This document shows positions 5,496 to 13,464 of a DNA stretch of 19,731 bases, one piece after another. The DNA comes from SIG565 sp045647785. GTDB taxonomy: Bacteria; Bacillota; Clostridia; Oscillospirales; Acutalibacteraceae. How positions within the stretch are numbered: position 1 is the stretch's first letter; each line of letters opens with the position of its first letter. The notes below the pieces were generated by a model. It did not search any database and had not been told where the DNA came from. It worked only from the letters and a program-made list of their open reading frames with translations. A program made the position numbers and the translations under genes. Location of the stretch: the NCBI GenBank assembly GCA_045647785.1, contig JAZRMU010000078.1, forward strand, positions 1 to 19,731. Reading direction: 5' to 3'.

Positions 5496-7394
5496 TTAAT
5501 CTTGCTTTTTATAGGTGGGAACTATTTGAGAAACAAGCTCTTTAATGTCGCTTGCTTCGCCCTCGCAAGCGCGCTTAAGCTCAACTAATTGAGACTTAAA
5601 TTTCTCATCATCCATAATAATTGGCTTACCGATATGAATGAGCTTATTTTCAGTTTCCTGCAAACCTTCCTCATCCATAAGAATTTCCTCATACAGCTTT
5701 TCACCGGGACGAAGTCCTGTATAAACAATTTTCATATCAACATCAGGGGTGAAGCCCGAAAGTCTGATGAGATTTTTTGCCATATCGGCAATTTTAACGG
5801 GTTGCCCCATATCGAGAATATATATTTCGCCGCCCTTTGCGTAATAACCCGCTTGAAGCACAAGTGAAACAGCTTCAGGGATAGTCATGAAGAAGCGTGT
5901 TATATCAGGGTGGGTAACCGTTACGGGACCGCCTGCCGCAATCTGTTTCTCAAAAAGCGGAATAACGCTGCCATTAGAACCGAGCACGTTGCCAAAGCGT
6001 ACCGCAACAAAGTCGGTATTTTTGCTGTGTCTGCCCATCATTTGAACAACCATTTCGCAAAGGCGTTTAGAAGCACCCATAATATTAGTGGGATTAACTG
6101 CCTTGTCGGTTGATATCAAAACAAACTTGCTGACGCCGTGCTTATCGGCTGCCAAAGCCATTTTATATGTTCCGAAAACATTGTTTTTGATAGCCTCGTT
6201 TGGGCTATCCTCCATAAGAGGAACATGCTTATGTGCCGCAGCGTGGAAAACGATATCAGGCTTGTAGGTGCCTAAAACATCGTCGAGTCTTGCTGTGTTT
6301 CTAACAGAACCTATCAGCACCACTAAATCAAGCTCGGGATATTTCTTTTTGAGCTCCATTTGAATATCGTAGGCATTGTTCTCGTAAATATCGAAAATGA
6401 TAAGGGTTTTAGGCTGGCTTAAGGCTATCTGACGGCAAAGCTCGCTACCGATAGAACCGCCGCCGCCTGTTACCATAACAACCTTACCACCGATAAAATT
6501 ATAGATTTCATCAAGGTTAACCTTGATAGGATCGCGACCCAGAAGGTCCTGCAATTCAACGCGGCGCAGCTTGCCCATAGCAACCTGACCTGTTACAAGC
6601 TGGTAAATGCCGGGGATGATTTCAACCTTACAGCCGGCATTACTGCATATTTCAAGAATTTCCTTGCGGTCCTTACCGCTACCGCTCGGGATAGCATAAA
6701 TAATTTTATCAATATTGTATTCCTTAACGGTCTCAATAATCTTATCACGACCGCCAACAACAGGAACACCGTCTAAAAGGCGACCTTTTTTGTAGTAGTT
6801 ATCGTCAATAAGACAGATAACAGTACCTTCAAGCTTATCGCTTTCAGCGTATTCGCGTACCAGCATTTTTCCGGCAAAGCCCGCACCGATAATCATAATA
6901 CGCTCGCCGCAAGCAGCGGTGGTGTGCTTTTTGTAAATAGCGGCATAAACGCTATTGGCAATTCTTCTGCCAAAGCGAATGCCTACCGTGCAAACATAGC
7001 TGAATATTAAGCCCATAACATAGAAGGAACGGGGCATATTAAAATCGAAAATATAGCAAAGCGAAACACCGACAACCGCTATAACAACATACGCTTCGGT
7101 TATGCGGAAAAGGTCTTCCATACCCGCAAAGGAAAGGATTGTGTTGTATAGTCTGAATATTAAAAACACAACTATAGAAATTGCAATCCATATACCGATT
7201 GTTTTGAAATAGTTTTGAAAGAAAATGGGAGTGATTTCATCAAAGCTAAATTCGAATCGAAGCCAAAGGGCCGCAAAGAACGAGCCCGCGATTGAAATAG
7301 CATCCAATAAAAACAAAACGATAATATTTCTAATTCGATAAAAGCTTGCAGCAGAGGTATCTTTAATATCTACATCTTTACTGGTCCAACTCAT
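5496..7394 (-). CDS. Membrane nucleotide-sugar 4,6-dehydratase, CapD/PglF type
   Basis: The protein is 632 residues, the normal length for the family. Four N-terminal membrane helices (about 22-46, 65-87, 103-118, 124-140) precede a first Rossmann-like domain (MIIGAGFAGK, about 166-176). The catalytic short-chain dehydrogenase/reductase domain begins at about 300. NAD(P) binding is shown by VTGGGGSIGSEL (308-319). The active site has STDK (428-431) and MGASK (439-443), where Met replaces the usual Tyr, as in PglF/CapD-type UDP-GlcNAc 4,6-dehydratases. The likely reaction is UDP-GlcNAc to the 4-keto-6-deoxy sugar, for a surface glycan. The ATG at 7394 follows AGGAGA. Two candidate promoters lie upstream, and the LCP gene is downstream in the same operon. 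The exact sugar is not determined by sequence. Confidence 0.9.
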   Translation of the reverse strand: MSWTSKDVDIKDTSAASFYRIRNIIVLFLLDAISIAGSFFAALWLRFEFSFDEITPIFFQNYFKTIGIWIAISIVVFLIFRLYNTILSFAGMEDLFRITEAYVVIAVVGVSLCYIFDFNMPRSFYVMGLIFSYVCTVGIRFGRRIANSVYAAIYKKHTTAACGERIMIIGAGFAGKMLVREYAESDKLEGTVICLIDDNYYKKGRLLDGVPVVGGRDKIIETVKEYNIDKIIYAIPSGSGKDRKEILEICSNAGCKVEIIPGIYQLVTGQVAMGKLRRVELQDLLGRDPIKVNLDEIYNFIGGKVVMVTGGGGSIGSELCRQIALSQPKTLIIFDIYENNAYDIQMELKKKYPELDLVVLIGSVRNTARLDDVLGTYKPDIVFHAAAHKHVPLMEDSPNEAIKNNVFGTYKMALAADKHGVSKFVLISTDKAVNPTNIMGASKRLCEMVVQMMGRHSKNTDFVAVRFGNVLGSNGSVIPLFEKQIAAGGPVTVTHPDITRFFMTIPEAVSLVLQAGYYAKGGEIYILDMGQPVKIADMAKNLIRLSGFTPDVDMKIVYTGLRPGEKLYEEILMDEEGLQETENKLIHIGKPIIMDDEKFKSQLVELKRACEGEASDIKELVSQIVPTYKKQD

Positions 7395-7412
7395 TTTAAA
7401 TCTCCTATCATT

Positions 7413-7440
7413 AGTATAGCGAAATAAATTTTCGCACCAA
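7413..7440 (-). promoter_or_regulatory. Second candidate promoter with an operator-like inverted repeat
   Basis: TTGGTG (7435-7440) and TATACT (7413-7418) lie 16 bp apart on the minus strand. The spacer is almost exactly GCGAAA-ATTTA-TTTCGC (7419-7435). A repressor bound there would cover the space between the two promoter elements. Confidence 0.4.
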
Positions 7441-7445
7441 ACTAT

Positions 7446-7474
7446 AGTTTACCACAAAACGACATATTTTTCAA
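7446..7474 (-). promoter_or_regulatory. Promoter for the dehydratase-LCP operon
   Basis: TTGAAA (7469-7474), a 17-bp spacer and TAAACT (7446-7451) form a good vegetative promoter on the minus strand. The perfect palindrome AAACTATAGTTT (7439-7450) overlaps the -10 element. The -35 ends 8 bases before the stop codon of the upstream PAP2 gene. Confidence 0.6.
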
Positions 7475-7481
7475 TATGTAA

Positions 7482-8393
7482 TTATTTATTAATAAATTTG
7501 ATGTTTTTGAGTATCGGGAAGCAAAGTGGCCATACCGCGCCCGCAAACACGACCATAACAAAGTAGGAAAGCGCGCGGGAAAGCGGCTCATAGGGAATAA
7601 ACCCAAACACAAGATAGCAAAGCTCTTTTACCAGTAAAGAAAGTAAAAGTCCTAAAGCCACTTTTATTATTTGAACGGGCAAAGATGCCTTTGTTTCAAA
7701 ATTTATGTATTTGCGGTCGAGCTCAAAAACTGCGAGCATTCCAAGTAAGCTGCCTAACATTTTATATGTGGTTTTAAGCCCGCTTAAGAGCTCGGGATCG
7801 CCGATATCGAGGGTAAAGGATAAGTAGATAGCTTGTGCCAAAAAAAGGGGAATCAGCACCGCAAAAATGGTGTGCATAGTGCGTGAATTTTTTGGCAGGT
7901 ACTTAAAAATTAAACCAAAAATCAGTACAAGTAAAAGTCCAATCCCCAAGGAGATGCCAACATCAGCGGGGGTGTGCACCCCTAAATACATACGCGAAAA
8001 AGCAACAAGTATAAACAGAATTGGGGCTATAATTTTGATGAGCCTGTGTTTTGAGGTTACCGCCACAGTTCCGAGTGTGCCAACTGCCGACTGGGTGTGC
8101 CCGCTGGGAAAAGAGTAGCCTGTTGAAGCGGGAATAGCCGAGTCCAAGGGCTTGAGGCTCGGGTTGCGCACCCAAGGACGCGGTATCTTAAAGGTAACCT
8201 TTAAAAACTGATTAAGCTGTGTGCCGCAAAATCCGACAAACAGTAAATAGTAGGCGTCAAACTTATCTATGCACCAAAGGTAAATCATTGCCACTATTAT
8301 AAAAAAAGTTTCTTCGCCGAGCTTTGTTATGTTGAGCATGAAAAAGTCGAGAACCGGTGTGCGAATTCCTTCTAAAAGCTTCAAAAATTCCAT
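7482..8393 (-). CDS. PAP2-family membrane phosphatase
   Basis: This is a 303-residue polytopic membrane protein with the full acid-phosphatase signature: KVTFKIPRP (Lys65, Arg72), PSGH (96-99) and SRMYLGVHTPAD (Arg134, His140, Asp144). The His residues and Arg are those that form and break the phospho-enzyme. The substrate is probably a lipid phosphate or pyrophosphate, such as undecaprenyl pyrophosphate or phosphatidylglycerophosphate; sequence alone does not say which. Extra C-terminal helices (about 150-300) make it longer than the minimal BcrC-like form. The ATG at 8393 has AAGGAG 6 bases upstream. It follows the YfcE-like gene by 10 bases and shares its promoter. Confidence 0.88.
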   Translation of the reverse strand: MEFLKLLEGIRTPVLDFFMLNITKLGEETFFIIVAMIYLWCIDKFDAYYLLFVGFCGTQLNQFLKVTFKIPRPWVRNPSLKPLDSAIPASTGYSFPSGHTQSAVGTLGTVAVTSKHRLIKIIAPILFILVAFSRMYLGVHTPADVGISLGIGLLLVLIFGLIFKYLPKNSRTMHTIFAVLIPLFLAQAIYLSFTLDIGDPELLSGLKTTYKMLGSLLGMLAVFELDRKYINFETKASLPVQIIKVALGLLLSLLVKELCYLVFGFIPYEPLSRALSYFVMVVFAGAVWPLCFPILKNIKFINK

Positions 8394-8403
8394 AAGCTGC
8401 TCC

Positions 8404-8949
8404 TTAAGCTATGCAACGGCTCATTTTAACATTACCGTCAAAGTCATACCAAGTGAAAACTCCGTCTTCAAATATCATATAGCCGTGCCAAGAGTTTTCT
8501 TTAGGAATGGAAACCGAGCCGGGATTTAAGTAGAAATAATCGCCGCAGTCAAGATTGGCGGGGATGTGTGTGTGCCCGTGGAGCAGTACATCACCCTTCT
8601 TAAGGCTTGGTGGGGTAGCAGTGTTATATTTATGTCCGTGCGTTATAAAAATAGTTTTATTATTGTAGGCGAGCAGTGCATAATCTGCCATACAGTCAAA
8701 CTCAAGCACCATATTATCAACCTCTGCCTCGCAGTTGCCGCGCACGCAAAGTATCTCGTTTTTGATTTCATTAAGCTGTGGGATAATGGCTTTTGGACAG
8801 TATCCCTCGGGGAGGTCGTTGCGCGGGCCGTGGTAGAGAATATCACCAAGTAAAATCATTTTATCGGCCTTTTCTTTTTTGTATGCAGCGAGCATTTTTT
8901 CAAAGTAAAACGATGAGCCGTGGATGTCCGATGCTATAAACCATTTCAT
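8404..8949 (-). CDS. YfcE/MJ0936-family metallophosphoesterase
   Basis: The product is a 181-residue cytoplasmic calcineurin-type phosphodiesterase that uses two metal ions. All metal-site motifs are present: SDIHGS (Asp8, His10), LLGDILYHGP (Asp36), RGNCE (Asn72), THGH (His104) and HGHTHIP (His126, His128). YfcE homologues hydrolyse artificial phosphodiesters; the physiological substrate is unknown. The start is the ATG at 8949 (MKWFIAS), behind GAGGT; a GTG 15 bases earlier overlaps that site. It is the first gene of a two-gene unit with the PAP2 phosphatase and has a near-consensus promoter just upstream. Confidence 0.88.
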   Translation of the reverse strand: MKWFIASDIHGSSFYFEKMLAAYKKEKADKMILLGDILYHGPRNDLPEGYCPKAIIPQLNEIKNEILCVRGNCEAEVDNMVLEFDCMADYALLAYNNKTIFITHGHKYNTATPPSLKKGDVLLHGHTHIPANLDCGDYFYLNPGSVSIPKENSWHGYMIFEDGVFTWYDFDGNVKMSRCIA

Positions 8950-8980
8950 AATAAAGTACCTCACATAAAATTATATTTTA

Positions 8981-9009
8981 AGTATAACTTTTTTAAGGTC
9001 TTAAGTCAA
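8981..9009 (-). promoter_or_regulatory. Strong promoter for the YfcE-PAP2 unit
   Basis: TTGACT (9004-9009), a 17-bp spacer and TATACT (8981-8986) closely match the vegetative consensus. It is divergent from the comEC promoter, with 12 bp between the two -35 boxes. Confidence 0.75.
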
Positions 9010-9021
9010 TTGTTAAAGTGC

Positions 9022-9050
9022 TTGAAAATGTTTTCAAAATATGATAAAGT
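9022..9050 (+). promoter_or_regulatory. Promoter of the comEC-holA operon with a palindrome over the -35 box
   Basis: TTGAAA (9022-9027), a 17-bp spacer and TAAAGT (9045-9050) form a candidate promoter. The perfect inverted repeat TTGAAAA-TG-TTTTCAA (9022-9037) covers the -35 box, as an operator would. Confidence 0.5.
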
Positions 9051-9082
9051 GTTGTTAAGTTTTTTGCTAATGGGGGGATATC

Positions 9083-10576
9083 GTGAAAAGACCGATGGTA
9101 GCAGCGGGCGTTTTGGCAATTTTATTGTCGATTTTTGTAATAAACGCAGAAATTAAAGCGATTCTTGCTGTTTTGATTATTGCCGCAATATCGCTTGGTG
9201 TCAGCATGGTATTTGGTCGCCTGCGCAGCCTTATAATAATATTTCTTGTGGCGGTATTAATTCTTTTAAACGCGCTTTACATATTAGGGCCGATAAATGC
9301 CCAAATAAGTAAAATAAATTCTGATGAACCCGTTTTAGTTTCGGGTGAAATCAAAAGTGCATATTTTGATAACGGAAAAGCCATATATACCCTTAAAACC
9401 GATAATAATAACGAAATTCTTCCCAAAAACACAAAGCTGAATGTATATTCAAAATTTGCGGTTTTTGATGTTGGCGAAACGGTAAAATGCGATATGTATG
9501 TAAAAGAAATTTTGCCGCGAGACAGGACTCGAAATTTTTCAAAAGGTGTATTTGCCACGGCAAATGTATCGAATATAATTGAAACTAATAAATCGGTGAA
9601 TCTTGATTCTGTTCTTGCAACATTCAGAGCAAGAGTAACAAATGTGCTTAATAGGTATTTGTCTTATGATACTGCGGCAACGGTAAATGCCCTCACAGTG
9701 GGTGATAAATACTATCTTTCTGATGATTTTGATATAGCGGTGAAGCGTTGCGGAGTAAGCCATGTAATGGTAGTGTCCGGACTACATTTAAGCATAGTCT
9801 GCGGCACACTTCTTAAGCTACTTTCTCTTTTAAGACTCGGCAAAAGGCTATCTGCAATAATCACCGCGGTAGGTGTATTTATGTTTATGGCACTTTGCGG
9901 CTTTAGTATGTCTATTTTAAGAGCGGGAATAACCTTCTTTGTAATGCTCGCCGCTTTAGCCCTTATTCGTCGTACCGATCCACTCAATTCTCTAATGATA
10001 GCGGTATCGCTTATAATTTGCGCAAACCCGTTTTCTATGGGCAGCATAGCGTTTACGCTGTCGGTCGCATCAACAGCGGGTATCATCATTTTAAGCGGTT
10101 CGATTTCAAGTACCTTTAAAAGATATCGTTTCTTTAGAATTAAGGTGATTTCCGCAGTAGTAGATGCCGCATCAGTAACCCTTTCGGCACTAATTTTCAC
10201 TTTGCCGATCAGTGTATACTTTTTTGGCGGTTTTTCCATTGTAGCGGTTATAACAAATCTGCTTATCGGCTTTGCCGTAACGATAGCACTCATAACAGCG
10301 GCAGTAGCGTTACTGTTTGGGCTGATTTTCGATTATTCTGTATTAGCAAACGGCATTTTTCTTATAACCGAGGGTGTTACCCGTTACTTCAATTTTATAA
10401 TTAGTTATTTTGGCAGTCTTCCGTTCTCGTATATTGAGGTAAATGAAACAATTTTTATTAGTGTTTATCTTGCAATTATTGCAATTTTTGGTATAATTAA
10501 ATATAGAAAAATGATATATAAAGGGGGGATAAAGTTATGGCAATCGCTAACGAGCAAATCCTCAAAACAAATATAA
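9083..10576 (+). CDS. comEC: ComEC/Rec2-family DNA-uptake channel protein lacking the MBL domain
   Basis: ComEC forms the membrane pore through which transforming single-stranded DNA enters the cell. The 497-residue product has N-terminal helices (about 5-65), an extracytoplasmic OB-like region (about 82-165) and the Competence domain from about 195. The latter includes the conserved VSHVMVVSGLHLSIV (225-239) and many later helices. Full-length ComEC is usually 700-800 residues with a C-terminal metallo-beta-lactamase domain that degrades the non-transported strand. Here the protein ends after the membrane part and no MBL gene follows. The start is GTG at 9083 behind GGGGGGAT. Its last 40 bp overlap holA, a common neighbour in Firmicutes. 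It may be a true domain-split form. Confidence 0.85.
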   Translation: MKRPMVAAGVLAILLSIFVINAEIKAILAVLIIAAISLGVSMVFGRLRSLIIIFLVAVLILLNALYILGPINAQISKINSDEPVLVSGEIKSAYFDNGKAIYTLKTDNNNEILPKNTKLNVYSKFAVFDVGETVKCDMYVKEILPRDRTRNFSKGVFATANVSNIIETNKSVNLDSVLATFRARVTNVLNRYLSYDTAATVNALTVGDKYYLSDDFDIAVKRCGVSHVMVVSGLHLSIVCGTLLKLLSLLRLGKRLSAIITAVGVFMFMALCGFSMSILRAGITFFVMLAALALIRRTDPLNSLMIAVSLIICANPFSMGSIAFTLSVASTAGIIILSGSISSTFKRYRFFRIKVISAVVDAASVTLSALIFTLPISVYFFGGFSIVAVITNLLIGFAVTIALITAAVALLFGLIFDYSVLANGIFLITEGVTRYFNFIISYFGSLPFSYIEVNETIFISVYLAIIAIFGIIKYRKMIYKGGIKLWQSLTSKSSKQI

Positions 10577-11589
10577 AAAACGGCAATATATTGAGCACTT
10601 ATTTTATTTACGGAGATGACGCTTTTCTTAAAAAACTGTATGTTGATAAAATTATTGACAGCACAGTAGAAAGAGACGATGAATTTAACTTTATCCGCTT
10701 TGAGAGCGAGTGCGATTTGCAGCTGGTTTACGATGCAAAAGAGCAGTACCCAATGATGGCAGAAAAAAAGTGTGTTCTGCTTACTGATTATGATTTTGAA
10801 GAATGCAGCAAGGCGGATTTTGAAAAGCTGCAGCAGCTGTTAAGTAATCCCTTGGATACTACAGTTTTTATATTTTGGTGTAATAATCTTAAATTTGATG
10901 AAAAGCGCAGCAGTCGTTTAAAAGCACTCATTTCTGCTACTGAACAGAGCGGCGGAATGGCGGCTAGACTCGGCTACCGTACAAGAGAAGAGCTTGTTCG
11001 GGTAATCAGCGATGGAGCTAAAAAGCGCGGTGCACAGTTTTCGAGTGGTGTAGCGGCATATCTAATTGATGCCTGCTCCGAGGATATAACCGTTTTGCTT
11101 TCGGAGCTTGAAAAGCTTTGTGCCTATGTTCAGGGCGGCACCATCACCCGAGAAACCGTCGATTTAATTTGTGTTAAATCGGTCGATGCATCAGTCTATA
11201 ATTTAACAGGTCAGATATTGGCTCTTAATACTGCAGGGGCAATTAAAATGCTCGATAATTTATTTGATATGCGTGTAGAGCCAATGATTATTTTGCACAC
11301 AATTTCCGATAATTTTATCGATATTTACCGAAGCCTTTGTGCCGCACACGAGCAAAAAAGCATCTCCTCCGTTGCCGAGGATTTTGGATATGGGAATCGC
11401 AAGTTTGCTCTTGAAAAGGCAAGCCGACAGACCGGTAGGTTCGACAGTAAAAAAATAAAATTCTGCTTAAATGAGCTTGTCGATGCCGATAGGCGGCTTA
11501 AAAGCTTTTCAGCAAATGAAAGGGTAGTGCTTGAGGAACTTATAATCCGTTTAATTTATATAATTTCAAAGGGTGAAAGAATTGCTTAA
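10537..11589 (+). CDS. holA: DNA polymerase III delta subunit
   Basis: Delta opens the sliding clamp as part of the clamp loader. The 350-residue length is normal. The N terminus has the family opening YFIYGDDAFLKKLYVDKII. The AAA+-like core contains VFIFWCNNLKFDEKRSSRLKALI, and a C-terminal helical domain includes LTGQILALNTAGAIKMLDNLF and the FDSKKIKFCLNELVDADRRLKS segment typical of HolA. As in other delta subunits the ATPase motifs are degenerate. The ATG at 10537 follows GGGGGGAT, and the gene overlaps comEC. The comEC-holA order is common in Firmicutes. Confidence 0.92.
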   Translation: MAIANEQILKTNIKNGNILSTYFIYGDDAFLKKLYVDKIIDSTVERDDEFNFIRFESECDLQLVYDAKEQYPMMAEKKCVLLTDYDFEECSKADFEKLQQLLSNPLDTTVFIFWCNNLKFDEKRSSRLKALISATEQSGGMAARLGYRTREELVRVISDGAKKRGAQFSSGVAAYLIDACSEDITVLLSELEKLCAYVQGGTITRETVDLICVKSVDASVYNLTGQILALNTAGAIKMLDNLFDMRVEPMIILHTISDNFIDIYRSLCAAHEQKSISSVAEDFGYGNRKFALEKASRQTGRFDSKKIKFCLNELVDADRRLKSFSANERVVLEELIIRLIYIISKGERIA

Positions 11590-12172
11590 ATTATCGCGTG
11601 CCGTGATTGTTGAGGGTAAGTACGATAAAATAAGACTGGAGAATATTATAGATGCCGTTATTATCACAACAAACGGCTTCCGTATTTTTAAGGATGAGGA
11701 AAAAAGGCAGTTAATCAGAAAAATTGCCGAGAAAAAGGGGATTATTATCTTAACCGATAGTGATAAGGCGGGTAGTGTTATCCGTGCGCACATTAAGTCA
11801 ATTACGAATAATGCCGACATTGTGAATATATATCTTCCTCAAATATCGGGCAAGGAGCGCCGCAAAGCGAGACCTTCAGCCGAGGGATTGCTCGGCGTTG
11901 AGGGAACGCCCGACGAAATCATAATAAATGCGTTAGAGCGTTTTAGCGTAAACGAAGAAAAATCGGAAAGAGTCGAAAAATCCAATTTATACTCCTTGGG
12001 CCTTTCGGGCGAGGAGGGCAGCGCCGATAGGCGTCGCGCGCTTTTAACCTATTTGGATTTACCTGCCTCTCTCACAACGCCTGCGCTTTTAGATGCGGTA
12101 AACAGTCTATATACCAAAACCGAATTTATGGAGGTGGCAACAAAGTGGCTGCAAGAATGGGAAACAAATTAA
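11582..12172 (+). CDS. RNase M5-like Toprim protein (DUF4093 type)
   Basis: The 196-residue protein begins with a Toprim domain: AVIVEGKYDKIRL (catalytic Glu), TTNGF, and IIILTDSDKAG (DxD metal site), as in ribonuclease M5 and primases. The segment QISGKERRKARPSAEGLLGVEGTPDE matches the RNase M5/DUF4093 pattern. RNase M5 matures 5S rRNA; this Clostridia subgroup may do so or may have another nucleic-acid role. The start is taken as TTG at 11582 (MLKLSRAVIVEG), with AAAGG 9 bases before it. The GTG at 11573 has its purine run directly adjacent, with no spacing. It overlaps holA by 8 bases and the WYL regulator by 28. Confidence 0.75.
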   Translation: MLKLSRAVIVEGKYDKIRLENIIDAVIITTNGFRIFKDEEKRQLIRKIAEKKGIIILTDSDKAGSVIRAHIKSITNNADIVNIYLPQISGKERRKARPSAEGLLGVEGTPDEIIINALERFSVNEEKSERVEKSNLYSLGLSGEEGSADRRRALLTYLDLPASLTTPALLDAVNSLYTKTEFMEVATKWLQEWETN

Positions 12173-13140
12173 AGCTTTTGTATATTATTGATATTTTAAA
12201 AAAGCATACCGATGAGGAGCACCCCATAAATGCTACCGAAATTTGCACACTGCTCGAAAACGAGGGCGTTTCAGCCGAGCGTAAAGCGGTTTATAGTGAT
12301 ATCGATATGCTGACATATTACGGCTTTGATATTATTAAAACAAGAACTCCCAGAGCGGGATACTTTTTAGCATCGCGCGAGTTCGAGCTCCCGGAAATCT
12401 ACCTTTTGGCAGATGCTGTCCGTTCAGCAGATTTCATAACCCCAAAGAAAACTCGTGAGCTGCTTTCAAAAATTGATTCTTTTTTAAGCGTGCATCAAGC
12501 AAAAAAACGCGAGAGAATCACCTATATTTCGCCACAGTATAAATGCAAGAATGAGGCGCTTTATTATAACATTGATAAAATCAGTCAGGCGATAGAGAAA
12601 GGCGTTAAAATAAAGGTTACATATACTAATCGAACCCTGAATGATGCCAAAAAAATTATTACTGCCGAAAAGGTTATGAAAATAAGCCCGTATGCCACTG
12701 TATGGGAGAATGATAGGTATTACCTTGTGGGCAATAATGAAAAATACGATAATTTAATACATTTGCGACTTGATAGAATTAAGGATATTGCAGTAACCGG
12801 TGATCCCGTTCGCCATTTTAGTGAGGTGTCTGAATATAAAGACAGCTTTAATGTGGCAGACTATGCTGCAAAAACCTTTAATATGTACGGCGGCGAAACG
12901 GCTGAAATAGAGCTTAAATGCAAAAAGAGCCGTCTTGAACAGATTATTGACCGTTTTTCGGACGAGATTTCGGTTTTCGGTCTTACCGAGGATACCTTTT
13001 CTTTTACAACCAATGTTATTTTAAGCGACGGTCTTGTATCATGGCTTTTGCAGTTCGGTGCGGATATCGAGGTTGTAAAGCCGATAGCGCTTCGTGAAAA
13101 AATAATTGAGCGCATACATGAATTATCGGAGATTTACTAG
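12145..13140 (+). CDS. WYL-domain transcriptional regulator
   Basis: The 331-residue protein has an N-terminal winged helix (about 5-75; ERKAVYSDIDMLTYYGFDI is the recognition part) and a WYL domain at about 140-225 (KISPYATVWENDRYYLVGNN, then IHLRLDRIKDI). A C-terminal WCX-like domain (about 240-325) follows. WYL regulators sense small ligands or single-stranded nucleic acid through the barrel. The start is GTG at 12145, with GGAGG 10 bases upstream; the ATG at 12157 has no such site. It overlaps the Toprim gene and is followed with a 1-bp gap by a small unknown gene and an ABC transporter, which it may regulate. Its target is inferred from position only. Confidence 0.85.
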   Translation: MAARMGNKLKLLYIIDILKKHTDEEHPINATEICTLLENEGVSAERKAVYSDIDMLTYYGFDIIKTRTPRAGYFLASREFELPEIYLLADAVRSADFITPKKTRELLSKIDSFLSVHQAKKRERITYISPQYKCKNEALYYNIDKISQAIEKGVKIKVTYTNRTLNDAKKIITAEKVMKISPYATVWENDRYYLVGNNEKYDNLIHLRLDRIKDIAVTGDPVRHFSEVSEYKDSFNVADYAAKTFNMYGGETAEIELKCKKSRLEQIIDRFSDEISVFGLTEDTFSFTTNVILSDGLVSWLLQFGADIEVVKPIALREKIIERIHELSEIY

Positions 13141-13141
13141 T

Positions 13142-13456
13142 ATGGGATTGTTTGATTTTTTAAAGAAGAAAAACCGAAATTATGACCTGCTTAAAACCTT
13201 CGATGGCAGAGAGGTAAAATATGTAACCCGCCGTAAGGATGGCGAGTCCGTCATAGTCGGTAAAAGCGGCAGAATTGCTGTTATCGGTGAAAACATTCGT
13301 ATTATTTGCGGTGAAAAGGATGTTTTCAGTGGCAGCATTGATACCACCCAATATTATATGCATTTATCGGGCGACGGTGTTACCGTTTCAGGCTTTAATA
13401 CCGTAATAGGCGAAGAGGATAATATTAGTGCGTTTTATAAATACTACAGAAAGTAG
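13142..13456 (+). CDS. Small hypothetical protein, beta-rich
   Basis: The 104-residue soluble protein begins MGLFDFLKKKNRNYDLL, an amphipathic, basic N-terminal helix that could touch the membrane surface. A beta-rich part follows, with alternating hydrophobic stretches (VKYVTRR, ESVIVGKSGRIAVIGENIRIICGE, VTVSGFNTVIGEED). This could suit a PH-like or small barrel fold. I do not recognise the family. The ATG at 13142 is two bases after the stop codon of the WYL gene. Its stop is 8 bases before the ABC transporter, so it may be an accessory factor of that transporter. No function should be assigned. Confidence 0.75.
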   Translation: MGLFDFLKKKNRNYDLLKTFDGREVKYVTRRKDGESVIVGKSGRIAVIGENIRIICGEKDVFSGSIDTTQYYMHLSGDGVTVSGFNTVIGEEDNISAFYKYYRK

Positions 13457-13464
13457 GGATTAAT

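Noticed and set aside
9712..10293. 193-residue antisense frame inside comEC
   Set aside because: It lies wholly opposite a well-supported gene. The composition reflects the reverse complement of hydrophobic codons, and no start signal was seen.
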